Assembly: GCA_019925095.2 (NCBI GenBank)
Contig: CM034412.1
Coordinates: 5,143,501-5,207,500 of the forward strand
Direction: 5' to 3'
DNA from: Dendrolimus kikuchii
Taxonomy: Eukaryota; Arthropoda; Insecta; Lepidoptera; Lasiocampidae
DNA: 64,000 nucleotides
Shown: piece by piece, positions 30,002 through 42,923 of the stretch
Numbering within the stretch: the stretch's first letter is position 1
Layout of the letters: each line of letters opens with the position of its first letter
Translations under genes and position numbers: made by a program
The notes under the pieces: generated by a model
Told to the model about the DNA's origin: nothing
Database searches by the model: none
Seen by the model: the letters and a program-made list of their open reading frames with translations, nothing else

Positions 30002-33000
30002 CTGGCTTTCTGTAGCTCAATCTGACCTTCAAGGGTCTTCGCGAGATATATCACAAACAATTGTGACAACGCCACCCCCAATGCGACGGATGCAATAGTG
30101 TAGAGATTCCTCTCGGCCCATGAGCGTACTATCTCTATACATCCGCTTGTCCATACGCGTTTGCTAGCTTCTGCTACCTGAAAACATCGGGTGGAGAAAT
30201 TAAATAGATCTGATACACGTGAAAAACGTCCACTGTGTAGTGGAATACTTACAAGCTAATAGATGGCGCTGTGCAATAATGGAGGCCACAAACGTTTCCC
30301 GAAATATATAAAGAATATTTACACATTTTCATCTACAACAGATGGGCATAGGCCTGCGAGGAACGTCACTAGCCTCGCTGGAAGATCTTCCTTTGAGACG
30401 GAGGAGCATTCCATCTCGCTATTCAACTGTCTTCGTCATTTACAGTCTTACAAAGCCCCTACATGTATAATACAATAATGAGTTCAGAGCGCTGTTGTGA
30501 ATCACGCGCTTCTGCAGCTACGTTCCATTAGAGACTCACAACGACCACGTTCACGACCGCGATTTTACCCGTTCCACTTGCTTGCTTCGAACGGTTATTC
30601 GACCCACCTCTTGACATGGGTCGTTGTGAGAGTTGTGTGATCGAAAACGAAGACGTCATTAGTGACGTTTTCGTCACGACCACAACGACCGCGGTCGCCT
30701 TGTGGAACGGCTAACGGAACATTTTGGGCGTTGTGAGCTAGTAGTGAAATACGCTGCCTGATGTTTTTGGCTGCAAAAATGTTGAAGAGTTTGACGCCAT
30801 CTGGCGAGAAAAAACAGCCTTCCTGCTAAGCAGATTGTACAGGAGCATCCTGAACATAATAGACAAATACGATAGTCCTCTGATGTTGGCACTAGAGAAG
30901 TCAGGAATAGTGGTTTGGCCGAATACCGAATATTCGGCCACGCTCTCGGCCAAAACACGGAATATTCGGCTTAAGATATGTACAATTCGGGCGTAGCAGG
31001 TTGAAGCAATAATGTGTGAAGTATTTTCTTACGTTCTTGCGAATGATACGCATAATTAACACTATGTTTTAACGGTAACTGTTGGCGCCATATACACATA
31101 ACCGCAAAGTGTAAGAAAAAAAATTATTATCCTCCCATTGTCCTCTCTCCCTGTCAGTCCTATCTGGCACAACACGCGCGCAAACGAGACGCACAATGGG
31201 AAGAAACAAAGTCTATGGCGCTGCGCTTCTGTAGCTGTCAAGTGTCAAGTGAAGTAGATTAACGTGTAACGAAAAATATTAAATACAAAAACGAGCTAGC
31301 AAACCCAACAAACAAGTGAGTGTTCCATATTACTCCTACATACATACACAACTTCACGCCAGTTCCCTTGCGCGGTAGGCACGAACTACAGAGCGCCATT
31401 CAGGCTTATTCTTACACACCTCACTTGCTTCTTTGACATTCATAGCTCTTGTCATGCACGCTCGTCTGTTCTTAAGGCTCCTGACATCACCTTCTGCTAG
31501 TACACGATCAATTTGATCATGGAAGGTATGTCGTGACCTTCCACGACTTCTGCATCCATCCACTTTTGCATTGTATATCTGTTTAGTCATTCTTTCATCA
31601 TGCATTCTTTCCACATATTACTCCTATTATCCTATAACGCATCACTAGTAACTAAGCGCGATTTAAATGTTTTTTTTTTTTTTATTCTAATATTTTAAAA
31701 ACAGGCCAAAACTTAGTATTAAAATCGTATTTAACACTATTAAAACGTAGTTTAACTATCATTTTTTAATAGAAATATATGAAATTTTGAAAATTTGGCC
31801 GAAAAGTTTAAAAAGTGGCCGAATGGGCCAAATACCAAATATTTGTGGTATCTCTAGTTGACACTTATGCAAAAGACCAAGTCACTCCATTGGTCCTGCA
31901 ACAGATGTGACCAGCCCACTGCCACTTACTTCAATTTACTAATTTCGTTTGGTTAAAGTAAACAACTTCATATATGTAGAAACAGAAACAGTACTACCGG
32001 TGCACAGAAGGTTTGCCGATAGCCTCATGACGTCATGCGTCGATGGTCAGTAGGGTTGACAAAAAAGGTTACACAAATAATTGTAATTAATTAATTTTTT
32101 TAATTTATTATTGAATACATTTTACACAAGTATATACAATAATAGAAATAGTAATATTTTTTCATCGAATATGTATTTTATTATTTTAAAAAATGTTTTT
32201 ATATATTTAAAAAAATGTAAAATTTTGAAAATAAATAAATACAGTATATTAATACAATAAAATAATAGTAAGTAGTCATCGGCAAACCTGCCCGCGGCTA
32301 TATACCTACGAACTAGAACAACCTTGAGTTGTGTTCTGGCATCAGTGGCCTCTGGAGTCGCAATGTCCACAGGCGATGTTAACCACTTTCCGTCAAGTGG
32401 GATCCTGTCTACTGTACTCCGGCACCAAAAAAATTAAAAACAAAACTCACCGGAAAGTTCTGCACCCCATAACCGCACATTATATTGACGAGCCCCGAGG
32501 ATATGTCTGTGGCGTTGATGCAGCAGGAGAACGGGACGCCGCACTTCTCCACAGAAGGGGAGGAGCAGTTGAAGTACTCGTTCTTCGACCAGTCCATGTA
32601 ACCGTCAGAGGTTAAACCGCAACAGTGGAACTGGGAATTATAATAAACAAAAATATCTTCTATATAAATAAAAATAAATCGTAAAAATTCATGTACGCGC
32701 ATAACTTGAGAACGAGTTTACCGACTTTGATGACATTTTTTGTGTTAGTGTGAGTGGGACCCCCCGTGTCGGAGGCAGCGCCATACTTAGTCCAATAGTT
32801 CAGGCAGTTTAAACTAGATGGCGCTGTCTCCTAATTAAACACACGATTGTTTGTACTATATATATTGTCAACCTCTTTTGTATTTTACTCATAAGTCAGT
32901 TCAGTACATGTACAATAAACCAGTACAGCAAATTAATAAGTGTTTTATTTAGTATAAGTGCATTTTAGGTCATCTAGGACACCCCGGATGATTTAGATTC

Positions 33001-36000
33001 ACAACCGGTAAGTGGCGCTGGGGTCCTAGATTTTTATTTTTTCAGGGCAGGACAATGTCTGCCGGGACAACTAGTTAATTAATTAAAATAACCTTTATTC
33101 ATTAATTCTTGATGTAGTAAATTGTTATAATTTCAGCTCCCGGGACCATCTCCACTTTACAACCGCTTTTGTTCACATGTGTGCGGTGCGTCCCTACAAA
33201 ATGTGTGAAAAAGCATGTGAACTGCTTGTTGTTGGCCACTGGCCGCCGAGGTTGGCTCATTTGCGCTTTGCCTTAGACGTACCAAATTCTATGGTAATTT
33301 TTTTTTTATTGCAGGAGTGCAGCAGACAGGCAGACGGCCCACTTGGTGGAAAGCGGTTACCATCGCCTATGGACATTTGCAACACCAAAGGCGCTACAAA
33401 TGCGCTGCTGCTCTCTTAAAGGACACTGGAACCTGGTCAGTAATGCCGGAACACAACACAAGGTTGTTATGGCGGCATACTCTAGACCAGGGGTGGTCGC
33501 CATCCAGTCGAGCAAATGCTCTACCACCTAGCTGTGGGTTGTTTAGTTGCCTCTTACGACAGGCCGCCGGGCCGCAGGAAATTGTATTCTTTCTCCGTTC
33601 CTGCACGGAGAAAATACACGGTAATCAAACTGCGTTACAATTTATCATCATATCTATCTTTATATATATAATTCTTCTGTACGTGTGTTGACAGTGAACT
33701 CCTCCTAAACTGCTGGACCGATTTGAATGAATTATCTTGTGTGTGTTCAAGTGGATTCGAGGATGGTTTAAATTCACAATTGGACCCGGTAGGTGGCGCT
33801 GCAATCGGGTTCTAAATTTTATTTCTTCAGGGCAGAACAACGTCTGCCGGAGCAGCTAGTAATATTATAAAATTCTAAACATGCCGTGTCTGTACATTGA
33901 AGCTATTTAAAAAAAAACCAACTGGAATAGACTATATAAATGATGGAAAACACAATGCAATTTTTTAGATTCCTAGTCTGTTTGTTCAGGATTCACGTAA
34001 AAACTACTGGATCGTTTTTGATGCGGTTTTCAGTGCTCGACAGCAAATTTCTAGATTTAAAATCTGCACTAGTTTATTTTGGGAAGCCCGCGGGAATGTT
34101 TCTGGAACTGATTTAAAATGGCCAGATGGAAAAAAAAAATGGAATTAAAATATGATTTCTTCATTGACCTATAGCAAATTTTATGTAATAGAATGTGTGA
34201 TGATTTTTACCCCGGGATTCCCGTGGGACTTTGCTTAGGAGCGGGTAGAAGTTGTTCGGGTACATAAAAATTAGCTTATTCCGACACAAGTTTTCATTAA
34301 ACGACAACTTACATTCTTTTTTAAATGCTGCATACTTTGTGCCCCGGGAGTTCCACAGAAATTTCAAACCAAGCGTAGACGAAGTCGCTGGCATATCCTA
34401 GTAATATTATACAATCATTCATTTCCATATATAAAGAAGATTACTTACATCTCTCTGAGCGTAATCAATGAAATTCTGCAGATCTGGATCATCCCTGTAC
34501 GCATGTACAACACGTTCCGTGAAACTCAGCTCCAAAAGTCCATGCAAGGAACGAGGGAAGACGAATCCGCAGACGGCACCACCCATTTCAACGAGAAAGA
34601 GGATTAGCAGGCACAGGGAATACTGAAAAAGACATCACAGGAGCTTAATGACGGAAGCGTCCAAGTCTCATTCTAGTGACAAGGGTTTGAATCCTGAACT
34701 GTTGGCACGTACCACCTATGCAGTTTTTCTGATCTAATATATAGAAAAAATTAACAAACTATTAACTAAAAGGCAAAAAGTATATATTTTCTACAACATC
34801 TTGAAGTTGGTGCATTTTGCAATTTTCTTTATGGAGCTGACTTCACTTTGTAGAAAATGTTTATTTTTTGCTTTTTAGTTTCAAGTCTATTTTGTTTTCG
34901 TTAAAAAACAATATATATTCTACTTTTTATTTGCTTGAATACCTTTAGAAATAATATTTTAAGCATCCGTAGAAATTATACTACTGTCAAGTTTTGCCTT
35001 TTGAAGACTGTAGGCGCTCGGCGCTATTTAACAAGGGTTGCTTTGATTTCCCAGAGACGCCCAGTCATCAGATAGTGACTTAATAAAAGTACCTTTAAAC
35101 GTTTTTAAGCGCGGTCTTTTATTTGATTTTTATTTCGATGTTTCTGCCACTTTTCAGTACCTCACTGCTGCTAATGTTGACTCGAGATGTTTTAGAAACT
35201 ATTTACTTTTTGGCTTTCTAGTTTAAAGTCTGTATTGCTTTTATAAAAAAAATTATATACGTAAATAATGTTAGGACGTATTATAACATGTCTCCTCATC
35301 ACTATTCAATTTATCTCTATCCATGGTTATTCTATACCACAATACTACTACATAAATTTAAATAAATATATAATTGCGTAAAAACCCTTACAAATTTCAG
35401 TAGACATGTGTTTTCTCTCAGCGCCCCAATGCACCCTGCGAAACTGACGATGGAAACAACACCACCAAGCAACGCAATCAGAAGACTGATGTTTAACATC
35501 ACATCATATACCGTGTCGAGCTGTGAATATAATGAAAATACGTATTTAGAACACAATACTGATGGATATACAAACTTTTTGTATATATTAAATTTAAATT
35601 TAATATTGGAATGCGTGGCTGTCTTAAGTTGTTTCTGCCACCATTGAAGTTACACTCGAAAATATATCTCGTAACAACGTAGATCTCTCGTGGATTTATT
35701 AATCGCGACTTCTTAGCCCCCAACAATACAACATAGTATCAAGTAAGATTAAATCTAAAATTTGTATCTATCTAATGTATACAAATTCAATTTAGTTTGT
35801 TCTACTTCTTGAGCTGCCCTACCTGCTGGTAATAACTCAATATTATGCTGAAACTGGCTGAGACTGTTCTTCCACTTGGACCGTAGACAACTTCATGTCT
35901 ACCAATGCGCTTATTCTACTATTTCAATATCTTGCCATTGTGAAGATATTCAAAGTATGATTCCATTGTGATAGTGTCAAAAAAATTTATTCTACTAAAT

Positions 36001-39000
36001 CCACAATATCTACTCGACATCGTCGCGGCAGAATAGTAGAAAAAATTGGTATTACCACTAGCACAAATGGCGATAGCCGAAATGAATATTGAAAATCTAC
36101 CACAAAATTTAAACATTTTAATTCCATTGCATTTGACAGCACGCGAGATTTCGCTTATCTATATTATAAAATTCTAAACATACCGTGGCTATACATTACA
36201 GTTATTAAAAAAAACTATATAAACACGAATACGATGCAATTTTTTTAGATTTCTTGTCTGTTGCATTTACGTAAAAACTACTGGGCCAATTTCGATGCGG
36301 TTCTCACTAGTCGACAACAAATTACTAGACTTAAAACCTGCGCTACTTTTTATCCTAGGAATACTACTACTATAATAATACGGGAATTTTCCCAGAAGCG
36401 CTTTGAAATTGTTCGGGTGCATAAAAATGAGCTTATATTCGATTCGAAGAATGTAGGCTTTCTTATTAAATGCTGCGGTACTTGATGTCCCGCGAATCCC
36501 GAGGGAATTTCAAGTCGAGCAGGACGAAGTCGGGCACATATCCTAGTAGATATTTATAAGAATGGAGTAGCACGCCACGAAATAAGGCAAACCCACTATT
36601 GAGAAGTCTCCAACTATTTTGACGAGACAGTAATAACAGAATCGGTCCGCAGTTCTAATATAAATAAATAAATATTGTGTATAGCTATTATGAAATATGG
36701 GGAAGACACTATCAGTGCTATCTTTGCCTCTGATGGCGATAACTATTTTCTGTGTTACCACTTAGAGCACGTTCCTCAAATTATCAGTCTTAATTATGCT
36801 GAATTGCGCAGACATAAATCTGTATATAATATGACACAGCAGATAACACTTTATTGCTTATCAGAAAACCACAAGCATATACAATTATAATATTTCTAGA
36901 CAAAACAATGGGTAGCCTTATCAAATTCATAAGTTCCTGTGAATAATATTTTTACAAGTCATACAAACATATATGCATAACTAGTTTTTACCCACGGCTT
37001 CACTTGTGCTAAAAAGGGATGTGTATGTCATGAAGTTGGACATGTTATAATTCTTAAAATGTCAACCTTAATTTTTAATTCAAAGTACCTAATCATAAAT
37101 ACCTAGTCACCTAGCGAAGGTGGAACTGCTCATGAGAGCAACACATGAGAATTGTCACTGTGATTGTCCTTGTGAATTGCAATGATGGCGGCAATAAAAT
37201 GCGATTAGACCACCTTCTTTACTGCTATATTCATCTATCCCTCAGGAACAATACATTTTTCTCAATGAAAGTTACCATATGTTACTACAGTGTAAACTCC
37301 ATGTACGTCACTCGATTTAACGACAAACTCCCTTAAGCATCCAAATCACTTAACTTTGGTTGGTTTAGCTTGTCTTTCATACAATGATACACTCTATATA
37401 GCATTACACCCACTCTCAACAACGACAACTATTAAGTAGTAAAAATAACCTTTTAAGTTGCCAAAACTAGTAAAAGCTGCGCAGCTGTGTATGTTCTTTT
37501 ATGGCTTTATTATCCTAGCTCGTAATAAACTCGACTGTCGGCATCATGCATACCAATTTCTAAGAAATTACGAAATACCGAAATTTCTAAGTTCTTTCTT
37601 TATCACCAAGATGCCTCAATATCGCGAGATATTTATAAAATAAGTAAAAAAATACAACAAAATTACTGGTGCAGCTAAAGACGTCAGACAAAAATAACAG
37701 ACTTCTCTCCATTTAACTACAACCCTCTATAACACCATAATATTCACAGTCCCTTCAGTGTCGTTATATAGAGTTTACACTGTAATTTAAACCCCTGACA
37801 ATGTGAATGCGAAATTTTGAGACTATCTGTTGCATAGTTAAGGTGTGAAAACGTCACAAAAATACTCAGACTCCCAATTATAATATCAGTTATGAGGGTG
37901 AGTTTTTTATTGCTCAATCATGTTCTAGTTAACCCAATTTTCTATGAGAATGCTTAGCACCATCACGTGTCACGTGAAGGAAAACCTATTTGATAATAAC
38001 AGCCCATAAACGTCCCACTTCTGGGCTCGGGCCTCCCATTATAGGGGGAATGATCAGTATACAGGCCACGCTTGTTCAAGGCGGCTTGGCAGATTAGACA
38101 CAACGGCTATCTCGATGTGCATATTATGCTACCAACACTTTACACCTATATAATTTGTTAATAAATAATACCTATATGATGCCATACAAAATTTCATTTA
38201 TTTAATGTGATCGAGTAGTAAAAAACTTGTACTAAGCACAATGATTATATTGCTTCAAGTTATCTCTTCCAGTCAGTAACAGATAAATGTTTTCAAAATT
38301 TACTTTAGCTAAACCGCGAATGTTTTCAGCTACATAATATTAAAATAACCTTCCAGGAAAACCAACACATTATTTCCTAGAGGAAATCAGTATTATATAC
38401 AAATTAATAAAGCAAACAGGTAAATCAATTACATGAAAAATATAAATCACATTTTAATTTACCTTAATTAGTCCAGTGGCTTGCCATTTGTCTATGAATG
38501 CATACAATCCAACACCAATTAGGAGACCTCCAAATAACTAAAAAAAAAAGTAAATATTTAAAACATATTGTACAATTAATTAGCACTATTTGTGACTATT
38601 GCAGTGAGGAGAGATTGCTAGATCATTTTTTTATTACTGTCCATGATATCTTCAGCCTCTGTATGAAATCCTCCCAAAAAAGTCTTAAAGCCCGTAAACA
38701 TAAAATTCCTACTTGTAAATATTCATAATTCTATGGTCCATAATATAATTTGTAAATCTATATTAATATTATAAAGAGGAAAGATTTGTTTGTTTGCATT
38801 GAATAGGCTCTAAAACTACTGAATCAATTTGAAAAATTCTTTCACTATTGCAGTTTTTTTTTTTTGAGGCGGGGTAAATGCATTTCACATACTACCGGGT
38901 CCTTTACTACGAATTAGACCAAAGTGACAAGAGGTGACACCACCAATGGGCACTAGAGTCAAATTGCAGTCTTGTGTGGAGACTCAAAGACTCAATACTC

Positions 39001-40439
39001 CACTAAAACCACCCTCCTCCCATGTGCCCTGTGCTTAACATAGTCTATAAAAAATATCTTCTCAGATACCAGTGCGAAGCCGGGGCGGGCTGCTAGTATA
39101 TAATATAATTTATGTATAATATTAAATTATACATAAATTATATTATATACTAGCAATAATAATCCTATATTTTTATTAACCCTGTATTTTTTATTATTTT
39201 CATGTCTTTCCATGTGGAGCTATTTTATGTTTCATTTATGTGGACCAGATAAATAAAAAAACATGTAACCTGCCAAACACAGTCTTTTCTACACTTGACA
39301 TTGGCAATAATGGTCCTTGACTAAACACACGGACCTATGTCTAAAAAAGAAAAGAAAAAAGTTTTTAATGGTTCTTTAACAAATAGACTGATTTTCTAAT
39401 AATAATATTCTTAATAGGGGAACCAACAGGCAAATCAACTGAAATACTTTTATAAACTTATAGAAAGTCACAGCTTCTGAGATTTTGTTGATGTGCCTAC
39501 TTATACTTTACAAGTAAAAGGAGTCAAATAGCACATTAATTATTGTTTGAAAAGTAATAATAAATATTTCTATCATGATATTTTAATAGTCAGATGATTA
39601 GATGTTATTTGGTTGCCTATTTTTTTAAGTGTAAAAATATTAGAATTTATGGTAAGATTTGTCCGCTTCCCTATTTTCTAATAATGCTTTTTAATAAATT
39701 TATTGATTTATCAGGACATTTAGTATCCCAATCAGGTGCACATCAGGATGTTCCATGCAAATCAGGACAACTATTTCAGCCAAATTGAATTCTGCTGTCC
39801 TTGACCTGCACTAGGGTTATCTGTAATTTTCTCCCATTTCCAGCTTATTTATAACCACTAAAACACGCCCTGTTTTAGTGGCCATGAATAAGTCGTAAGT
39901 ACATTCCTTAAACTCAAATCACACTTTCTTATAATTCTTAATAAAAAGTGTCTGTGAGGAACTTCAGTTGATGATACAGCTTCACTTTTAAACTTCAATT
40001 TTCTCTTTCAATCGGCTAAATACATACGCGAGAATTCTACGTTACTGTAACACACACAGGCAGACAGAAACAAAGTGAGACCATAGGGTTTTTTTAACCT
40101 TTGGGTGATGGAATTCTAAAAATTACGAAACACCCGGAGCGTAAAGTAATATGCAAATATCCTATGCATACAAATACATAGGATAACAACAGAACATGAA
40201 GTGATTCATACCCATAACAATGACCTAATAAATGAGATAAAATCGACTGTATCACACTATTTTAACTTAAAACACTAAATACAGATACTTATAATAACGT
40301 TATTATAGATAAGTAAGTTTAAAAACATGAAAAAACTTACCCAAAATATAAAATTAAGCACGAATATCATATACTTAACACAGCCGCTAACATAAGTAAA
40401 ATTAGGACCTCGACGACGATGCATTTTGGCTGAATACAT
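30002..40439 (-). CDS. Tetraspanin, eight-cysteine (TspanC8) type, 3' end missing
   Basis: Six exons, transcribed right to left: 40341-40439 (start), 38463-38537, 35392-35520, 34449-34622, 32451-32630, 30002-30177. Phases fit throughout and give 277 codons plus two bases. Membrane segment 1 starts in exon 1 ([10 protein letters not shown]), 2 is in exon 3 ([16 protein letters not shown]), 3 in exon 4 ([15 protein letters not shown]) and 4 in exon 6 ([17 protein letters not shown]). The large loop has [21 protein letters not shown] and SGC: eight cysteines, the mark of TspanC8 proteins (Drosophila Tsp86D/26A/3A; vertebrate Tspan5/14/33), which carry ADAM10-type proteases to the surface and so affect Notch. 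Glycosylation sites: NCSS and NAT. The last exon, expected to be very short, was not found. A second in-frame Met follows at 40424. Confidence 0.9.
30517..30757 (+). mobile_element. MITE-like element, family also at 40672 and 43548
   Basis: The left end ACGTTCCATTAGAGACTCAC and right part ACATTTTGGGCGTTGTGAGC match the two ends of the copy at 40672-40913 in inverse orientation. Inside is the near-palindrome GACGTCATTAGTGACGTTTTC. No frame. Lies in a tetraspanin intron. Confidence 0.6.
31339..31613 (-). mobile_element. LINE-A copy 4
   Basis: Encodes on the minus strand [15 protein letters not shown] to [11 protein letters not shown] with stop, then the TATG-type tail. It is flanked by the 13-bp repeat CATATTACTCCTA at 31326-31338 and 31614-31626. 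Tetraspanin intron, same strand as the gene. Confidence 0.88.
32311..32403 (+). mobile_element. SINE-B fragment
   Basis: A short, internally deleted piece with AACCTTGAGTTGTGTTCTGG and ATGTCCACAGGCGATG, matching the centre and tail part of SINE-B. Confidence 0.55.
32656..33074 (+). mobile_element. Short Helitron split by a solo LTR
   Basis: Begins TCTTCTATATAAATAAAA after an A and ends GGACAACTAG before a T. The 3' hairpin region GGGCAGGACAATGTCTGCC resembles those at 33657-33859 and 53464. A 215-bp solo LTR (32767-32981) interrupts it. It lies in a tetraspanin intron. Confidence 0.7.
32767..32981 (+). repeat. Solo LTR with 5-bp target duplication
   Basis: Starts TGTCGGAGGC and ends TCTAGGACA, with TG...CA borders. 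Perfect 5-bp duplication CCCCG at 32762-32766 and 32982-32986. It contains TATATATA and AATAAA. No internal region remains, so it arose by LTR-LTR recombination. It is unrelated in sequence to the errantivirus LTR. Confidence 0.85.
33297..33608 (-). mobile_element. SINE-B copy
   Basis: Near-full copy on the minus strand: T-run at 33299-33309 (the A-tail) to CCTGCACGG at 33608. Tetraspanin intron. Confidence 0.75.
33657..33859 (+). mobile_element. Short Helitron (203 bp)
   Basis: Begins TCTTTATATATATAATTC after an A and ends GCCGGAGCAGCTAG before a T. 3' hairpin GGCAGAACAACGTCTGCC. Same family as 32656 and 53464. It abuts the next Helitron. Confidence 0.75.
33861..34401 (+). mobile_element. 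Helitron family 1 copy
   Basis: AATATTATAAAATTCTAAAC to GTCGCTGGCATATCCTAG, followed by T. It starts directly at the end of the previous Helitron, without its usual TC start, suggesting insertion beside or into that end. Tetraspanin intron, 48 bp from exon 4. Confidence 0.7.
36158..36546 (+). mobile_element. Helitron family 1 copy, shortened
   Basis: TCTATATTATAAAATTC after an A, to CACATATCCTAG before a T. The inner part is shorter than in the other copies. Tetraspanin intron. Confidence 0.72.
36547..37992. other. Tetraspanin intron sequence, nothing further recognised
   Basis: AT-rich, no exon or repeat supported between 36547 and 37992. Confidence 0.4.
37993..38128 (-). mobile_element. 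tRNA-derived SINE fragment
   Basis: Only the 3' half of the SINE at 27601 (AGGCGGCTTGGCAGATTAGA, GGGCTCGGGCCTCCC) is present; the tRNA-like head is missing. Confidence 0.65.
38757..39096 (+). mobile_element. Non-autonomous Helitron (340 bp)
   Basis: A|TCTATATTAATATTATAAAG at the left and GCGGGCTGCTAG|T at the right, with a short stem AGCC/GGCT before the end. All Helitron signs are present and no coding. Tetraspanin first intron region. Confidence 0.8.
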
Positions 40440-40671
40440 TGAAACTATTAAATATTAATTATAATAAATATTTTTAGTTTAACTAAGCTTTCCAATCAAC
40501 TAATAGAGGCCAATTATTTATTAACATTTTCCTTTTTAAGTACATCAAACGAAGCACCTGATAGTTTTATTTTTTTCTCGATCAATTTATTTCGGTGTTG
40601 CCAACTCGAATTGGCAAATGTCACTAGTGGTCACTAGTTGCGTGTTGTGTTGAGTAGTCGCTTCTTAAGGC

Positions 40672-40913
40672 GCGTTCCTCTAGTAGCTTACAACGCCCAA
40701 AATGCTCCATCAGTCGTTACTAATAGCTACCACGCTCGTTATGGTCATGACGAACACGTCACTAATGACGTCATGTCTTTCGTTCACGCAACGCTTACAA
40801 CAATGCATGTCAAGAGGTGAGTCGAATTGCCGGTCCACTTCAGTTTACGATTGTGACGCCGGCAAGCAAGTGAAACGGGAAAAATCGCGATCTCTAGTCT
40901 CTAATGGAACGCA
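40672..40913 (-). mobile_element. MITE-like element, intact ends
   Basis: GCGTTCC at the left and GGAACGC at the right are inverted copies. The inner parts match 30517-30757 and 43548-43860. Contains CACGTCACTAATGACGTCATG. It lies ~230 bp upstream of the tetraspanin start, so it is in the presumed promoter region. LINE-A copy 5 begins directly after it. Confidence 0.6.
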
Positions 40914-41129
40914 TACATACATACATACATAACTTCACGCCAGTTCCCTTGCGGGGTAGGCACGAACAACAGAGCGCCATTTAGGCTTATTCTTACACAC
41001 CTCACATGCTTCTTTGACATTCATAACTCTTGTCATGCACGCTCGTCTGTTCTTAAGGCTTCTGACATCACCTTCTGCTAGTACACGATCAATTTGATCA
41101 TGGAAGGTGTGTCGTGGCCTTCTACGACT
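40914..41129 (-). mobile_element. LINE-A copy 5
   Basis: Minus-strand 3' end of LINE-A with its tail as a run of ATAC at 40914-40930. A short direct repeat GAACGCA occurs at both borders, so it was inserted at the MITE end. Truncated at ~50 codons. Confidence 0.8.
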
Positions 41130-42923
41130 AATTAGTAGAACGCAGCCTATGTTATAGGAGTTTTTAGCGAGAACAAACAGGAAACGTAGTACTGTACAGT
41201 TTTATTTTCAAAAAATGTGTAAAATTACTCTGAAATGAACAATATTTGTCGGATATTGATAGTTTCTGAGTAGTAACTATGTTTTTATATTAGAAATGTA
41301 CAGTCAAGAGGATTTTCAAGTTTTCACAAGAACTCCGTTGAATGTTGTCAGTTTAAGACCTACAATTCAGTTGAGCAATATGCGAATACATGGAAATTGG
41401 CTGTATGGACTAAGATTCAGACCAATTTTTATACGTAGTGATGACGTTAAGTCAGACCGTAGTCATTAGTACAATCATAACAGAACATAACATATAACGT
41501 AGTGTTAAATTCTCTTTGAGCACAACGGCGTGCAGAGTGAGTGTATGAAATGCGTTGTCGTGTATTCTGTTGTGTTATAATTGTGGTTTCAATTTGGATG
41601 AAGAGGATAACGGCAACAAAACGAGAAGATTTTAAATCTTGAAAAAAAATATAGTTTTCCCATAGCCTTCTATTTTTTTTCCACGTCTACATTTGTAGTT
41701 AGAGTCAAAATGAACCCAAAATTTTGCTTCTTGTTTAGAGGCATCGTGCTTGATACAAGTCCGTTCAGCAGAGGCAACAGAATAAAATGAAAATTGGTAA
41801 TCTTCTTTTGTACATGTGGACAGACAATCAGATTGTAGCCAATTTAACTGGCAAACCTGATTAGCAAACAAATCGTATCGTGTGGAAGGGGTTTTACTGT
41901 TATGGCTACTAAGTCTTTTACCTCAGTCTTATCATTAATCAATTTTCTTTTTAATAAATAAACCTAGTCATAGTCCCCTCACAATCAGAATAATAATTTG
42001 ACTATAACTTGATTTATTATTCTGTCAACTTCTCAGAGTTCTGTGGGAGCATGAATTCTGTTTTATCTACTTTTGGTAACGCTGATAAACAAATATTTAG
42101 AAAACAGATCGTTTACATAGAGTAAAAAATCAAGATCTACCAACGGAACCTAATACATAAATAAGGAACAGTATAGCGCGGTCTCCTATTATATTAATTT
42201 ACTCTGTGAACGCAGGTTACCGACTGGCGCTCGTTCATTTGCTTTTCGGTTAAAGTTTGACATAAGCTCCAAACCAGGTGCGGAGGTACCTTCCATAATA
42301 CCAGGTAATGTGAAAATTTTACCAGTGGTAGGACAAGTGAATGAATACTCACCAGGTCGGGGTGGCACTAGTACCGTTAGGCGGAACTAAAGATGCTATT
42401 GCCCCAACACAGTAAGGGATACCTACTAAAACCCCTCGGCATTCCGTCCTTCACACTTAATGCCAGGACCACGGGTATATGGTCTAGCCCCTCTGTTGGC
42501 TTTGACAGGCGGTGGCCCAACGGCCTCATCCACTGCCTGGGAACTTCTTTTTGTACCTTCATACTCTCGTTGCGTGGGGCAGTCTGTATAAATGATTTTA
42601 CCTACCATAAGTGTAATGCACCACTTAAGTACATCGCCTTATTTAGGCTACCTGGAAGCTGTTGCTCTAAGCGATAAGTCTTATTATATAGTTTTATTAA
42701 CTGCTATCTATTTGTTTTGAAGAACAATAAAGTGTTATCAGTCTAGGTACAATTATAATCTAAATTTTAGACAAAACGATACGCATTGGCGATTTTATAG
42801 TTTTAAGTTTTAATAACGGGACCTCTTTCATGTGATGGAAAAAAAAGAAAATGTTATTATTTATAATTTCAGATATTTATTTTACTTATTAAGTTTTATT
42901 TGGTAACATTATTTTATACATTT
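41130..42923. other. Intergenic between tetraspanin and GH1 genes
   Basis: No gene supported. A GC-richer segment at 42190-42665 has minus-strand frames and looks like part of a repeat (possibly a LINE 5' region), but I could not identify it. Confidence 0.35.

Noticed and set aside
42377..42677. Open frames on both strands in a GC-richer stretch
   Set aside because: No motif, no start context, no splice fit; probably repeat-derived.
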